Positions 8,534 to 17,908 of a stretch of DNA of 64,000 bases are shown in pieces. The position numbers were made by a program, and so were the translations under genes. The stretch's first letter is position 1. Each line of letters begins with the position of its first letter. Below the pieces are notes generated by a model. That model was not told where the DNA came from. It ran no database searches and worked only from the letters and a program-made list of their open reading frames with translations. Source of the stretch: Psychrobacillus sp044762855 (GTDB lineage: Bacteria; Bacillota; Bacilli; Bacillales_A; Planococcaceae). Location of the stretch: the NCBI RefSeq assembly GCF_044762855.1, contig NZ_JBIWFB010000008.1, positions 62,001 to 126,000 of the forward strand, read 5' to 3'.

Positions 8534-9579
8534 TATAAATGAATTGGTTTTTTTGCACGAATATCTCCAAGAAAGAACTTTCCATAAGGGATCAATTTTT
8601 GAATAACAACGGAAGCAATAATTGGAATTGCCAAACCTAATGTTGTAAATCCTATTAATCCATATTGGAAATAGTCGTTCATAATGATATCTGTAAAAAT
8701 ATGCAAATACATTATGGCAATCGAGTGTTTTTCCACTTTCGCCAACCATTCTAGCGGGAGAATAGTTGTTAGTCTTTGGAAGATACCAAGAATGACAATA
8801 ATAAAGGCCATTGGAATTACTAAATCGAGCACCAAATGGTCATAGCGCAAAAACTTCATACTCAGGTGATAATCGATCAATCCTATATAATCTGCAGCAA
8901 TTGCACCGAATACTACTAAGAGAGCACCAAAAATCCACGAAAGCTTTATATTCATCCAAATAGATTTGGCATAATAACCAAGAGAAAAATAGACGATTGC
9001 CATAAACACTACATCTAAATTCCATAGCATTGGAATCGTTTGTGCAGCTTCTGCTGGCGTTCCATTAATAACATGCATGGCAAGAATACTTTCTAAATGC
9101 GCTACTATATAGAAAATAACAAGCAGCATAATTTGTTTTACACGACTTAAATATTTGGTCATCCATATGAACAATAAATAGGTAAAAAATAATGTCGTTA
9201 CAAACCAAAAAACTCCGTAGGCACCTCGTACAAAACGCCCTCCGATGACTAGCTTCCATAGGTCTTGGAAATACCAAGAGAGTTCAAAGTTTCCTAATGC
9301 TAGTTCCATACTATAACGAACTGCAGTAATAATAAATAAGAAGAATAGATATGGTACCATAAGTTGCATAAATCTCTTCTTAATCGTCACTTTAGTGTCT
9401 TGATTATCTTTTATTTCTTTGAAAAATATGCCACTTAACAAGAAAAAAGCCGGCATATGAAACCAGTATATATATTTGATGAATGGGAAATTTAGTTCGC
9501 CAGGGTAATGACCGATGACAACAAGAATCATCAAGAACCCTTTCGTAACATCCACCCATGTTAATCTTTTTTGTGCCAT
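8533..9579 (-). CDS. Acyltransferase 3 family membrane protein
   Basis: The 348-residue protein begins with the typical family start RLTWVDVTKGFLMILVVIGHY (catalytic His in the first membrane segment) and FHMPAFFLLSGIFF, then about ten hydrophobic segments. Members such as OafA, WecH and fucose 4-O-acetylase-like proteins transfer acyl groups to surface sugars or other cell-envelope molecules. Start codon at 9577-9579 is preceded by AGGAAG on the minus strand. Monocistronic; no glycan genes nearby to suggest the acceptor. Confidence 0.82.
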   Translation of the reverse strand: MAQKRLTWVDVTKGFLMILVVIGHYPGELNFPFIKYIYWFHMPAFFLLSGIFFKEIKDNQDTKVTIKKRFMQLMVPYLFFLFIITAVRYSMELALGNFELSWYFQDLWKLVIGGRFVRGAYGVFWFVTTLFFTYLLFIWMTKYLSRVKQIMLLVIFYIVAHLESILAMHVINGTPAEAAQTIPMLWNLDVVFMAIVYFSLGYYAKSIWMNIKLSWIFGALLVVFGAIAADYIGLIDYHLSMKFLRYDHLVLDLVIPMAFIIVILGIFQRLTTILPLEWLAKVEKHSIAIMYLHIFTDIIMNDYFQYGLIGFTTLGLAIPIIASVVIQKLIPYGKFFLGDIRAKKPIHL

Positions 9580-10119
9580 ACAACTTCCTCCAAAGCATCA
9601 TTTCTATATGTTTATGTAACCGATAATAAGGGAATATAAACATATAGTACATTTCATTTTGATTACATTTTTATTAAAATCCATTTTTACAGTAAAAATA
9701 ACATGTTAATATGGATAAAAAATCCTTTTAAAGGCGAAAAAATTAGAATGAAACAAAGTGATTAGCTATGTTTCACTATCTTAAAAAACACTGAGTAAGC
9801 CAGGGAAAACAGTCCACAAAAAAAGATTGATAATTTGATTCAAACCATTTCTATAACTAGAAATCTTCTTTCATGCCTAAAGTGAAAGGATAAGAAAACA
9901 CTGCTCCTTCCCTTGACTAATACTAAAATAAAGTTGGGCAAATTGTTAGAAGCAAAACTAAATTATAAGCGAGTTTTAATAATTGTAAAGTCACTTAACA
10001 AAACCTGGAAACTTTTTTGGGTGAATTAACTGATAAAATATGATAAGGAGGGTTCGATATATAAAAAAGGGGTATAATTAAATTAAGTAATTTATGAGAG
10101 TGTCGAAAGGAGTGTTTTT
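9580..10119. other. Gene-free stretch
   Basis: AT-rich, divergent promoter region for the genes on both sides. A TATAAT hexamer at 10073-10078 and a ribosome site AAAGGAG just before the next ATG are visible, but no convincing -35 box, structured RNA or gene remnant was recognised. Confidence 0.4.
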
Positions 10120-10560
10120 ATGATAGAAAATTTTCAATATGAAAAAGAAATTTTTGGAGGCTTGCCTCATAATATAATACAATTTAGTTTCTCTTTTCAA
10201 GACAACACATTCAAAGGGCATTATAAAGATGGAGAAATTAATTGGTTTCATCCAAAACCTGAGCGGCTTGTAGAGGATACGCTTCCTCATGAGATAGAAG
10301 AGGAAGTACTGAAGAAAATAGAACAAGAGCTAGGAATATTTATACTAATGGATAATTTTCAAGTGGAAAGAATCTTCGAAGGTTTGCCTCACGAGGTCAT
10401 TGAATTTAGTTTCAATATGGATGATAGGACCTTCAAAGGTCATTTTAAAGATGGAGAAATTAGTTGGTTTGATCCTAAATCTACCCATCATACGGAAGAA
10501 ATCCTTTCGGATGAAGTGGAAGCTGCAGTGCTAAAAAAATTAGGACCATATTTATCGTAA
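10120..10560 (+). CDS. Small soluble protein with internal duplication, function unknown
   Basis: 146 residues made of two copies of a roughly 70-residue unit (about 2-71 and 76-146). Shared landmarks are NFQ(Y/V)E, GLPH, F(S/N), TFKGH(Y/F)KDGEI(N/S)WF(H/D)PK and a C-terminal E(V)L/AVLKK. Acidic, no signal peptide or membrane segment. ATG at 10120 is preceded by AAAGGAG; an in-frame ATG at the start of the second unit (10348) lacks one. The family is not recognised; the strong copy-to-copy conservation indicates a functional fold, possibly a binding module that normally dimerises. Confidence 0.7.
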   Translation: MIENFQYEKEIFGGLPHNIIQFSFSFQDNTFKGHYKDGEINWFHPKPERLVEDTLPHEIEEEVLKKIEQELGIFILMDNFQVERIFEGLPHEVIEFSFNMDDRTFKGHFKDGEISWFDPKSTHHTEEILSDEVEAAVLKKLGPYLS

Positions 10561-10588
10561 GACAGCCGATGTGCTGTCTTTCTTTCTA
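10560..10588 (+). terminator. Rho-independent terminator
   Basis: 7-bp stem (10560-10566 with 10573-10579) starting at the stop codon, 6-nt loop, T-rich tail. Confidence 0.8.
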
Positions 10589-11149
10589 ATATTGAATTAT
10601 TAAATAGACATATTTATCAACTGTAACTATAATAAAAAATAGTGATTGAAATTTGTTTTCAGATATGTACATGAGTAGATAATCTGTAAAGATGAAAAGT
10701 AACATTACCTTCCCCCGCTTGCTTATTTTAGGCAGGCTTCTTCTAAATCCACTAAATCTATCAGAAAGAACTTTAACTTACGAAAGCACTAGTTGCTGCA
10801 TACAATTAAAGAGAATTGAACGCAATGCATAAGCCCATAGCTTACAGCAAAATGCAACATCACAAAATTCTCTGAATAGTTATTTTATAGATAAACTATA
10901 GGAATGCCAATTTTTGGTGCGTTCTAATATAGGTTCTTTTTGTTGTATAAATTATTATTTATTAACCTAAACTTACCTCTGAAAGACGCTTCCTATTTAT
11001 AGGAATTTTTACTAGTACTTTTCATACGAAAAGGAGAACTTTCAGGTTATGAAATTGTATTTATATTATCGGAAAATACTGTTTTCAATCTACTATATAG
11101 ACTTAAAAATGAGATAAAACTATTTCATTTTACGATTGGAGGAAATGCC
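10589..11149 (+). promoter_or_regulatory. Urease operon leader with candidate CodY site
   Basis: Gene-free. At 10866-10880 the sequence AATTCTCTGAATAGT matches the CodY consensus AATTTTCWGAAAATT at 12 of 15 positions. A small hairpin followed by T5 (10990-11010) lies inside the leader and could attenuate. No GlnR/TnrA box with correct spacing was found by eye. CodY and nitrogen regulators control urease in B. subtilis, so control by amino-acid/nitrogen status is plausible but unproven. Confidence 0.3.
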
Positions 11150-11452
11150 GTGCATTTGTTACCGCGCGAACAAGAAAAATTATTAATCGTCGTTGCAGCA
11201 GACTTAGCAAGACGCCGAAAAGAAAGAGGCTTAAAGCTGAACCATCCGGAAGCAGTATCACTAATTACGTATGAAATATTAGAGGGTGCTCGTGATGGAA
11301 AAACGGTAGCTGAACTAATGGCTTTTGGTGCCACTATTTTATCAGCGGAAGATGTAATGGACGGTGTTCCAGAGATGATCGACGATGTGCAAGTGGAGGC
11401 CACATTCCCAGATGGCGTAAAGCTTGTTACCGTACATTCACCAATTCGTTAA
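11150..11452 (+). CDS. ureA: Urease subunit gamma
   Basis: Small structural subunit of the cytoplasmic nickel urease (urea to ammonia and carbamate). The 100-residue sequence covers the whole family length with typical segments LLPREQEKLLIVVAADLARR, LNHPEAV and DGVPEMIDDVQVEATFPDG. GTG start with GGAGG about 8 nt upstream. First gene of ureABCEFGD; ureB follows after 16 nt with its own strong ribosome site. Nickel-uptake and urea-channel genes are not adjacent. Confidence 0.97.
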   Translation: MHLLPREQEKLLIVVAADLARRRKERGLKLNHPEAVSLITYEILEGARDGKTVAELMAFGATILSAEDVMDGVPEMIDDVQVEATFPDGVKLVTVHSPIR

Positions 11453-11468
11453 GAAGGAGGATTTCGAT

Positions 11469-11783
11469 ATGATACCGGGAGAATACGTTTTAAAAGAGGA
11501 CGACATTGTTTGTAATGAAGGAAAAGAAACGAAAATAATTTCAGTTGTAAATAATGGAGATCGCCCTATACAAGTTGGTTCGCATTTTCACTTCTTTGAG
11601 ATTAACAGCTGGATTGAATTTGATCGAAAAGAGGCTTTTGGTTTTCGCTTGAATATTCCAGCAGGTTCGGCTGTTCGCTTTGAACCAGGGGATCCAAAAG
11701 AAATTGAACTTGTAGCTTTTGGTGGAGAACGACGCGTTTATGGGCTGAACAATAAAACTGAAGGATCATTAGATCGGGGGTAA
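11469..11783 (+). CDS. ureB: Urease subunit beta
   Basis: 104-residue structural subunit with family landmarks MIPGEY, VGSHFHFFE, IPAGSAVRFEPGD and FGGERRVYG. The ATG at 11469 is used because AGGAGG lies 7-8 nt upstream and the family begins with MIPGE; an upstream in-frame codon at 11424 would overlap ureA. Assembles with UreA and UreC in the (abc)3 complex. Confidence 0.96.
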   Translation: MIPGEYVLKEDDIVCNEGKETKIISVVNNGDRPIQVGSHFHFFEINSWIEFDRKEAFGFRLNIPAGSAVRFEPGDPKEIELVAFGGERRVYGLNNKTEGSLDRG

Positions 11784-11787
11784 TACG

Positions 11788-13500
11788 ATGAGTTTCAAAA
11801 TGACAAGACAACAGTATGCTTCTATGTACGGTCCAACAACCGGGGATGCTGTTCGTCTAGCGGATACTGAACTTTTTATCGAAATTGAGAAAGACTACAC
11901 AACTTATGGTGAAGAAGTTGTGTTCGGTGGAGGTAAAGTAATTCGTGATGGAATGGGGAGTCATCCTCTTGCAACACGTGATGAAAATATTCCGGATTTA
12001 GTAATTACGAATGTAATTGTTTTAGACTATACAGGTATTTACAAAGCAGATGTTGCAATACGTGACAGTAAAATTGTTGCGATAGGAAAAGCGGGAAATC
12101 CATTATTAATGGATAATGTGGATATCGTTATTGGAGCATCTACAGAAATAATAGCTGGTGAACATAAAATTTTGACAGCTGGTGGTATTGATACACATGT
12201 GCATTTTATCAACCCGGCACAAATTGAGACGGCGCTTACAGCTGGACTTACGACCTTAATCGGAGGAGGAACTGGCCCTGCAGAAGGTTCAAAAGCAACA
12301 ACGGTAACTCCAGGTGAATGGCATATGCATCGTATGTTAGAAGCAGCAGAAGATATGCCGATTAATGTTGGCTTCTTAGGTAAAGGTCATGCGGCGGCAG
12401 AAGAACCACTTGCTGAGCAAATTCGTGCAGGTGCAATTGGCTTAAAAGTACATGAAGATTGGGGTGCAACTTACTCTTCTATCGACATGTCGTTAAAAGT
12501 TGCCGACGAATACGATGTTCAAGTGGCGATTCATACAGATACACTAAACGAAGGTGGATTTGTTGAAAATACAGTTTCTGCGTTCAAAGATCGAGTGATT
12601 CATACGTTCCATACAGAAGGAGCGGGTGGTGGACATGCCCCTGATATTATAAAAGTGGCAAGTCAGATGAATGTACTTCCGGCATCTACTAACCCAACGC
12701 TACCTTTTACTGTAAATACAATAGACGAGCATTTAGATATGTTAATGGTTTGTCATCATTTAAGCCCTGACATTCCGGAAGATGTAGCTTTTGCGGATTC
12801 CCGTATTCGTGCGGAAACAATTGCTGCGGAAGATATTCTACAAGACTTAGGAGTATTTAGTATAACTAGTTCAGACTCTCAAGCAATGGGACGTATCGGA
12901 GAAGTGCTAATTCGTACATGGCAAACAGCGGATAAAATGAAAAAACAACGTGGAAAGCTTGAAGGAGACGAAGGCATCGGTGACAACAATCGTGTAAAAC
13001 GATACGTTGCAAAATATACGATTAATCCTGCAATCGCACACGGTATTTCCGATTATGTAGGATCTATTGAAGTAGGAAAATTCGCAGATTTAGTTTTATG
13101 GGAACCGAGATTTTTTGGTGTAAAACCAAGCATGATTCTTAAAGGTGGAATTGCGGTACAGAGCTTAATGGGAGATGCAAATGCATCTATTCCAACTCCA
13201 CAACCTATTCTTTATCGTCCTATGTACGGAACGATGGGGAAAGCGAAATATAAAGCATCTATTACATTTATCTCGACTGCGGCATATGAAGCGGGTGTAC
13301 ATGAAAAACTTGGCTTACAAAAAACAGTTCTTCCTGTACATGGTATTCGTAATTTAACGAAAAAAGATATGAAACTAAATGGAGAAACGCCGGAAATCGA
13401 CGTAGATCCAGAAACATATGAAGTGCGTGTAAATGGAGAACTCCTAACATGTGATCCAGTGGATACAGTTCCAATGGGGCAACGATATTTCTTATTCTGA
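11788..13500 (+). CDS. ureC: Urease subunit alpha (catalytic)
   Basis: 570 residues, the standard length. All nickel ligands and catalytic residues fall at the positions known from Sporosarcina pasteurii urease: His137 and His139 (DTHVH), carbamylated Lys220 and His222 (GLKVHEDWG), His249, His275, flap Cys322-His323 (MVCHHL) and Asp363 (SSDSQAMGRI). The enzyme should therefore be active once nickel is inserted. Separated from ureB by 4 nt and from ureE by 9 nt. Confidence 0.98.
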   Translation: MSFKMTRQQYASMYGPTTGDAVRLADTELFIEIEKDYTTYGEEVVFGGGKVIRDGMGSHPLATRDENIPDLVITNVIVLDYTGIYKADVAIRDSKIVAIGKAGNPLLMDNVDIVIGASTEIIAGEHKILTAGGIDTHVHFINPAQIETALTAGLTTLIGGGTGPAEGSKATTVTPGEWHMHRMLEAAEDMPINVGFLGKGHAAAEEPLAEQIRAGAIGLKVHEDWGATYSSIDMSLKVADEYDVQVAIHTDTLNEGGFVENTVSAFKDRVIHTFHTEGAGGGHAPDIIKVASQMNVLPASTNPTLPFTVNTIDEHLDMLMVCHHLSPDIPEDVAFADSRIRAETIAAEDILQDLGVFSITSSDSQAMGRIGEVLIRTWQTADKMKKQRGKLEGDEGIGDNNRVKRYVAKYTINPAIAHGISDYVGSIEVGKFADLVLWEPRFFGVKPSMILKGGIAVQSLMGDANASIPTPQPILYRPMYGTMGKAKYKASITFISTAAYEAGVHEKLGLQKTVLPVHGIRNLTKKDMKLNGETPEIDVDPETYEVRVNGELLTCDPVDTVPMGQRYFLF

Positions 13501-13509
13501 GGTGACGAA

Positions 13510-13965
13510 ATGATAATTGAAGAAGTAGTAACACATATCGATCTAATAGATCCAAAGGTTTTGGAAAGTACACATAAAGAAAAAATATATTTGGAAAGTA
13601 GTGACCTTGTTAAGCGTATTCAAAGAGTCACAACAGACCATGGCAAAGAAATTGGGATTCGCTTAAAGGAAGCAAAGGATTTACAAGCTGGAGACGTGCT
13701 GTACATGGACGAGAAAAATATGATTATCATTGAAGTTTTTCCGGATGATTTATTAATCATTTCGCCGCGAAGCATGCATGAAATGGGGACAATCGCTCAC
13801 CAATTAGGGAATAGACATTTACCTGCTCAGTTTGAAGAAGACCAAATGCTTGTGCAATATGATTATTTGGTAGAGGAATTATTAGAACAGCTTAAAATTC
13901 CATTTGCGCGAGAGAAACGTAAAGTGAGACAAGCCTTCCGCCATATTGGGCATAGTCATGACTAA
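13510..13965 (+). CDS. ureE: Urease accessory protein UreE
   Basis: Nickel metallochaperone that delivers nickel to the UreC-D-F-G complex. 151 residues with the peptide-binding-like N-domain and the conserved metal-binding segment MHEMGTIAHQLGNRH. The C-terminus (HIGHSHD) has only three histidines rather than the long His tail of Klebsiella UreE. Overlaps the ureF start. Confidence 0.92.
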   Translation: MIIEEVVTHIDLIDPKVLESTHKEKIYLESSDLVKRIQRVTTDHGKEIGIRLKEAKDLQAGDVLYMDEKNMIIIEVFPDDLLIISPRSMHEMGTIAHQLGNRHLPAQFEEDQMLVQYDYLVEELLEQLKIPFAREKRKVRQAFRHIGHSHD

Positions 13966-14644
13966 TTACTTGTTGTCTTTGTTTCAATTATGCGACTCCA
14001 ATTTGCCGACCGGGGGATTTAGTCATTCGTTTGGCTTGGAAACGTATATTCAAGAAAACAAAGTACATGATAAAACCAGCTTTTCTAAGTGGCTCAAAAT
14101 GTATTTAGATGAGCAACTTCTCTATTCAGATGGGCTTGCCAGTAGACTTGTTTACGAGGCTTTGGCGACGAATAATTTGGAGAAAATATGGGAATTGGAC
14201 CGACGTATTACGGTTCAAAACTTAGCTCGTGAAACGCGGGAAGGCACAAACAAAATGGGAGAGAGAATGCTCACCTTGGGCTTAGATTTATACCCAAGCC
14301 CTCTCCTGCAAACATATAAGCAACGTGTAACTGAAGGAGTGTCTTTTGCACACCCTGCTATTGTATTCTCCATTATCGCTTTTCAGTTGGAAGTTCCACA
14401 AAATTTAGCGATATCAGCGTTTCTTTATTCCTCTATTTCAGGATTAGTTCAAAATGCAGTTCGTGGAATACCATTAGGTCAAACGGCCGGACAACAATTA
14501 TTAAGAGAGTTTCAAACATATATCGGGGAAGCTGCAGACAGGATAGCGCTTCTCGAAGAAGACGATTTTGGTGCTGTGGCGCCAGGATTAGAAATATCGC
14601 AGATGAAACATGAACGTGTGAATATTCGCATATTCATGTCTTGA
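13958..14644 (+). CDS. ureF: Urease accessory protein UreF
   Basis: Helical protein that bridges UreD and UreG during nickel insertion. Starts LLSLFQLCDSNLPTGGFSHS, a hallmark of the family, and contains RETREGTNKMGERML. The ATG at 13958, overlapping the ureE stop, gives 228 residues and is preferred to the TTG at 13946. Confidence 0.93.
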   Translation: MTNYLLSLFQLCDSNLPTGGFSHSFGLETYIQENKVHDKTSFSKWLKMYLDEQLLYSDGLASRLVYEALATNNLEKIWELDRRITVQNLARETREGTNKMGERMLTLGLDLYPSPLLQTYKQRVTEGVSFAHPAIVFSIIAFQLEVPQNLAISAFLYSSISGLVQNAVRGIPLGQTAGQQLLREFQTYIGEAADRIALLEEDDFGAVAPGLEISQMKHERVNIRIFMS

Positions 14645-14665
14645 TGAAGGGAAGATAATTTAAAA

Positions 14666-15277
14666 ATGGAACCAATTAAAATAGGAATAGGTGGCCCAGT
14701 AGGTGCTGGGAAAACAATGTTAGTAGAAAAATTAACTCGCCATATGGCAGATGAAATCAGTATGGCTGCTATTACGAATGATATTTATACAAAAGAAGAT
14801 GCAAAGTTTTTAATGACAAATGGTATTCTTCCAGAAGATCGTATTATTGGGGTTGAAACAGGAGGGTGTCCACATACTGCTATTCGTGAGGATACATCGA
14901 TGAACTCCGCTGCAATTGAAGATTTGAAAAAACGTCACCCTGATCTAGATTTAATCTTTGTTGAAAGTGGTGGAGATAACTTAGCTGCGACATTTAGTCC
15001 GGAGCTTGTTGATTTCTCCATTTATATTATTGATGTTGCACAAGGAGAAAAAATTCCTCGTAAAGGTGGACAAGGGATGATTAAATCCGATTTGTTCATT
15101 ATCAATAAGACTGATCTTGCTCCATATGTAGGTGCAAACTTAGACGTAATGGCTTCGGATACAAGAGTGTTTCGAGGAAACAAACCATTCATCTTTACAA
15201 ATCTTAAGGACAATACTGGCCTAGAGGAAGTAATGGATTGGATTCGTAAAAATGCCTTACTTTCAGGATTGAAATAA
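14666..15277 (+). CDS. ureG: Urease accessory GTPase UreG
   Basis: SIMIBI GTPase that energises nickel insertion. P-loop GGPVGAGKT at residues 8-16, ETGGCPHTAIREDTS with the conserved Cys-Pro-His metal motif, FVESGGDNLAATF, and NKTDLAP for guanine recognition. 203 residues, normal length. One base separates its stop from the ureD start. Confidence 0.96.
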   Translation: MEPIKIGIGGPVGAGKTMLVEKLTRHMADEISMAAITNDIYTKEDAKFLMTNGILPEDRIIGVETGGCPHTAIREDTSMNSAAIEDLKKRHPDLDLIFVESGGDNLAATFSPELVDFSIYIIDVAQGEKIPRKGGQGMIKSDLFIINKTDLAPYVGANLDVMASDTRVFRGNKPFIFTNLKDNTGLEEVMDWIRKNALLSGLK

Positions 15278-15278
15278 G

Positions 15279-16103
15279 ATGGAAAATTGGACGGGGATTC
15301 TACAACTTGTGATGGAAAAAAAGAAAGAAAAAACCGTCACAAAAACGGTGTACTTCCAAGGTGCATTGAAGGTACTTCGCCCGAACTATCTGGATAATAC
15401 GGGACAGGCGTGCTTTTTTATCGTGAATCCTGGTGGTGGTTATGTCGGTGGTGACACTTATCGAATAGAAGTGACACTGGAAGAACAGGCTGAGTTAATA
15501 TTAACAACCCAATCTGCTACGAAAGTATACCGAACTCCGACAGCACCAGTACTTCAGGAAACGGAATTTATTTTAAAAAAAGGTAGTGTTCTCGAATACA
15601 TTCCAGATCCACTGATTGCTTATCGGGATGCAAGGTATAACCAAAACACAGTAATTAGAATGGAAAAAGGATCCACACTTGTTTATACGGATATACTAAC
15701 GCCGGGCTGGTCTCCGGATGGTGAATGGTTTAAGTATGAACAGCTTCGCTTGAAGAATGAAATATATTTGGAAGACCAATTGATTGCTTTCGATCATTTA
15801 AAATTACAACCTAGTGATTCACAAGTAGAAGATATAGGGTTTATGGAAAACTTCACGCATTTAGGTTCCATGATTGTAGTGGATGAGCGAAGTACAACCA
15901 GTTTTCTTAATCAATTGTATGAAGAGTTGGAAAGTCATATCGGAGATTGTAAAATAGGAATGTCCATGCTTCATGAGTCGGGATTTACGATCCGAATTCT
16001 AGCTTCATCTACGCAACGAATTGAAGAATTACTGGCATTATGCACTGCTTTTATTCGCCGGGAATGGTTTTCTAAAAAACCTTTGTCATTAAGAAAGTAT
16101 TAA
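15279..16103 (+). CDS. ureD: Urease accessory protein UreD (UreH)
   Basis: Scaffold that binds apo-urease and recruits UreF/UreG. 274 residues with the landmarks LRPNYLDNTGQACFFIVNPGGG, GDTYRIEVTLE, LTTQSATKVYRT and YTDILTPGWSPDGE. Last gene of the operon, followed by a strong terminator; the order ureABCEFGD is that of many Bacillales. Confidence 0.93.
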   Translation: MENWTGILQLVMEKKKEKTVTKTVYFQGALKVLRPNYLDNTGQACFFIVNPGGGYVGGDTYRIEVTLEEQAELILTTQSATKVYRTPTAPVLQETEFILKKGSVLEYIPDPLIAYRDARYNQNTVIRMEKGSTLVYTDILTPGWSPDGEWFKYEQLRLKNEIYLEDQLIAFDHLKLQPSDSQVEDIGFMENFTHLGSMIVVDERSTTSFLNQLYEELESHIGDCKIGMSMLHESGFTIRILASSTQRIEELLALCTAFIRREWFSKKPLSLRKY

Positions 16104-16114
16104 ATTGTTATTTA

Positions 16115-16163
16115 AAAGACTAGTAAAAAGAGAGTTACGACTCCTTTTTATTAGTCTTTTTTA
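16115..16163 (+). terminator. Terminator of the urease operon
   Basis: Long imperfect stem of about 20 bp beginning AAAAGACTA and ending TAGTCTTTTTT, followed by T residues. Confidence 0.88.
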
Positions 16164-16234
16164 CATTCAGTCTGTTTGTAAAGTTTTCTTTTGGGAGAAG
16201 ATAGGAGAGAGTATATTAGAAGGAGTGAATAGCT

Positions 16235-16645
16235 TTGTTACAGCTAGAAACAGATTTAGAAGGAAAGCAAGCGTACTTTGGACAATTGCGAGATAGCATT
16301 CAGCGCTTGGGGTATAGTATTGGAGGGAACTGGGATTATCATAAAGGAAGCTTCGATAATGTTTTATGGAGGGAAGCAGGAGAGACAATCTATTTAAGGC
16401 TTCCATTTGAAGTACTAGAAGGTGACTTGGATCATCAACACGCATATATAAGATTTCAAACTCCTTATGTTATTAAACACGTCGTAAACGTTGGCTTAGA
16501 TAGGGATGAAAATTCATTATTAACTTCTAGTGGGTTCAATCAGTTCCAAGAACCTCTCGATAAAGACGGAAAAATTGAGGACAAAAATAGATGGGTGCAT
16601 GCTGGAGAACAAGCCGTACAAGAAATCGTACGTCTCGTGCACTAA
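16235..16645 (+). CDS. YugN-like family protein
   Basis: 136-residue cytoplasmic protein resembling Bacillus YugN: GGNWDYHKGSFDNVLWREAG, YLRLPFEVLEGDLD and a C-terminal HAGEQAVQEIVRLVH. Function unknown in the family. TTG start at 16235 is supported by AGAAGGAG ending 10 nt upstream; no ATG fits. Stands alone between terminators. Confidence 0.75.
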   Translation: MLQLETDLEGKQAYFGQLRDSIQRLGYSIGGNWDYHKGSFDNVLWREAGETIYLRLPFEVLEGDLDHQHAYIRFQTPYVIKHVVNVGLDRDENSLLTSSGFNQFQEPLDKDGKIEDKNRWVHAGEQAVQEIVRLVH

Positions 16646-16652
16646 TGAAAGT

Positions 16653-16687
16653 AAAATCATTTCGCCATTTCGCGAAGTGATTTTTTT
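16653..16687 (+). terminator. Rho-independent terminator
   Basis: Stem of about 12 bp (16653-16665 with 16672-16683), short loop, T7 tail. Confidence 0.88.
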
Positions 16688-16704
16688 GGCTTAAAGGCTG
16701 TCTA

Positions 16705-16734
16705 CTTACATTCCTTCTACTATTTCTTTATAAT
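16705..16734 (+). promoter_or_regulatory. Putative SigA promoter of tsaE operon
   Basis: CTTACA (-35 like, 16705-16710), 18-nt spacer, perfect TATAAT at 16729-16734, 38 nt before the tsaE start. Confidence 0.45.
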
Positions 16735-16772
16735 AGAAGCAAACAGATAAGTACTTGAAAGGATAGCGACTG

Positions 16773-17225
16773 ATGATATATGAACGTATAATTAATTCGG
16801 AGCAAGAGACAGAAAAACTTGCCTATCAGTTTGCCGACAAACTGGGACCTGGTGACGTACTAACGTTAGAAGGCGATTTAGGAGCTGGCAAGACAACATT
16901 TACAAAAAGTATAGCTAAAGGTCTTGGAATAACTAGGAATGTAAATAGCCCGACCTTTACTATCTTAAAGCAATATGAGGGTAGACTTCCTTTAAACCAT
17001 TTAGATGTATATCGCCTAGCAGATAGTGATGAAGATTTAGGATGGGATGAGTTGTTTTACGGAGATGCCGTAAGCATTATTGAGTGGGCGCATTTGATAA
17101 AAGAAGATTTACCTGAAGAGCGTTTAGCAATTCAAATCCATCGGCTAGAAGACGATAAGCGAAAATTTACGTTTACTCCGTTTGGTACACGATATGAACG
17201 ATTATGTGAGGAGCTTTTTGAATGA
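16773..17225 (+). CDS. tsaE: tRNA t6A37 biosynthesis ATPase TsaE
   Basis: P-loop ATPase of the TsaBDE complex that makes threonylcarbamoyladenosine at position 37 of ANN-decoding tRNAs. Walker A EGDLGAGKTTF near residue 34, SPTFTILKQYEG switch segment, HLDVYRL, and IIEWAHLI with the conserved Glu-Trp. 150 residues. First gene of a run with 4- to 11-nt overlaps (tsaE-tsaB-rimI-tsaD), equivalent to ydiB-ydiC-ydiD-gcp of B. subtilis. Confidence 0.95.
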   Translation: MIYERIINSEQETEKLAYQFADKLGPGDVLTLEGDLGAGKTTFTKSIAKGLGITRNVNSPTFTILKQYEGRLPLNHLDVYRLADSDEDLGWDELFYGDAVSIIEWAHLIKEDLPEERLAIQIHRLEDDKRKFTFTPFGTRYERLCEELFE

Positions 17226-17908
17226 TTTGGTTAGGAATAGATACATCCCATACACCGCTTGCGGTAGCTATTGTAAAGGATGACCAAGTACTTGCAGAGT
17301 ATAAGTCATCCCTTAAAATTACGCACTCGATAGGGGCAATGCCTGCAATTGAGGAGTTATTAAAAAAAGCGGATATTAAGCCCAGTGATATTGACTCCAT
17401 TGCTGTTGCGGAAGGACCAGGTTCTTATACAGGCGTTCGAATCGGTGTGACAATAGGGAAAACACTTGCATGGACGCTGAATGTGCCAATTGTTTCGGTA
17501 TCAAGCTTGCAAGCGTTGGCTGGGAATGCACCTTATTTCCCTGGAATTGTTTGTGCTATTATGGATGCTAGGCGCGGCAATGTTTTTGCGGGAATTTATG
17601 TGGACGGGGAAGTAGTGAAAGAAGCACATATGGCGCTTACGGAATTGTTAAAAAAAGTGGATGAAATGGGACAACCAGTTTTATTTGTCGGAATGGACGT
17701 TAACATACATTGGGAACAAATAAAAGAAGTGCTTGGGGATAAAGTGCAACATGCGAATGCGGCATTCTCTTTACCAAGTGCAGCAGTGTTAATCGAACTA
17801 GCCAAAAAGCAACAACCAACAGAAGCGCATACGACCGTTCCCGAATACTTACGTATAACAGAGGCAGAAGCAAACTGGATGAAAGAGCAGAAGAAAAATG
17901 ATAACTAA
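17222..17908 (+). CDS. tsaB: tRNA t6A37 biosynthesis protein TsaB
   Basis: Inactive ASKHA paralogue of TsaD that forms its heterodimer partner. Begins WLGIDTSHTPLAVAIV and has AVAEGPGSYTGVRIGVTIGKTLAW, the family signature. 228 residues. Starts inside the tsaE stop (ATGA overlap). Confidence 0.95.
   Translation: MIWLGIDTSHTPLAVAIVKDDQVLAEYKSSLKITHSIGAMPAIEELLKKADIKPSDIDSIAVAEGPGSYTGVRIGVTIGKTLAWTLNVPIVSVSSLQALAGNAPYFPGIVCAIMDARRGNVFAGIYVDGEVVKEAHMALTELLKKVDEMGQPVLFVGMDVNIHWEQIKEVLGDKVQHANAAFSLPSAAVLIELAKKQQPTEAHTTVPEYLRITEAEANWMKEQKKNDN

Noticed and set aside
11150..16103. Functional link of urease with the allantoin region
   Set aside because: The AllC/AllE/PucG route releases ammonia and carbamoyl groups rather than urea, and the loci are 23 kb apart.
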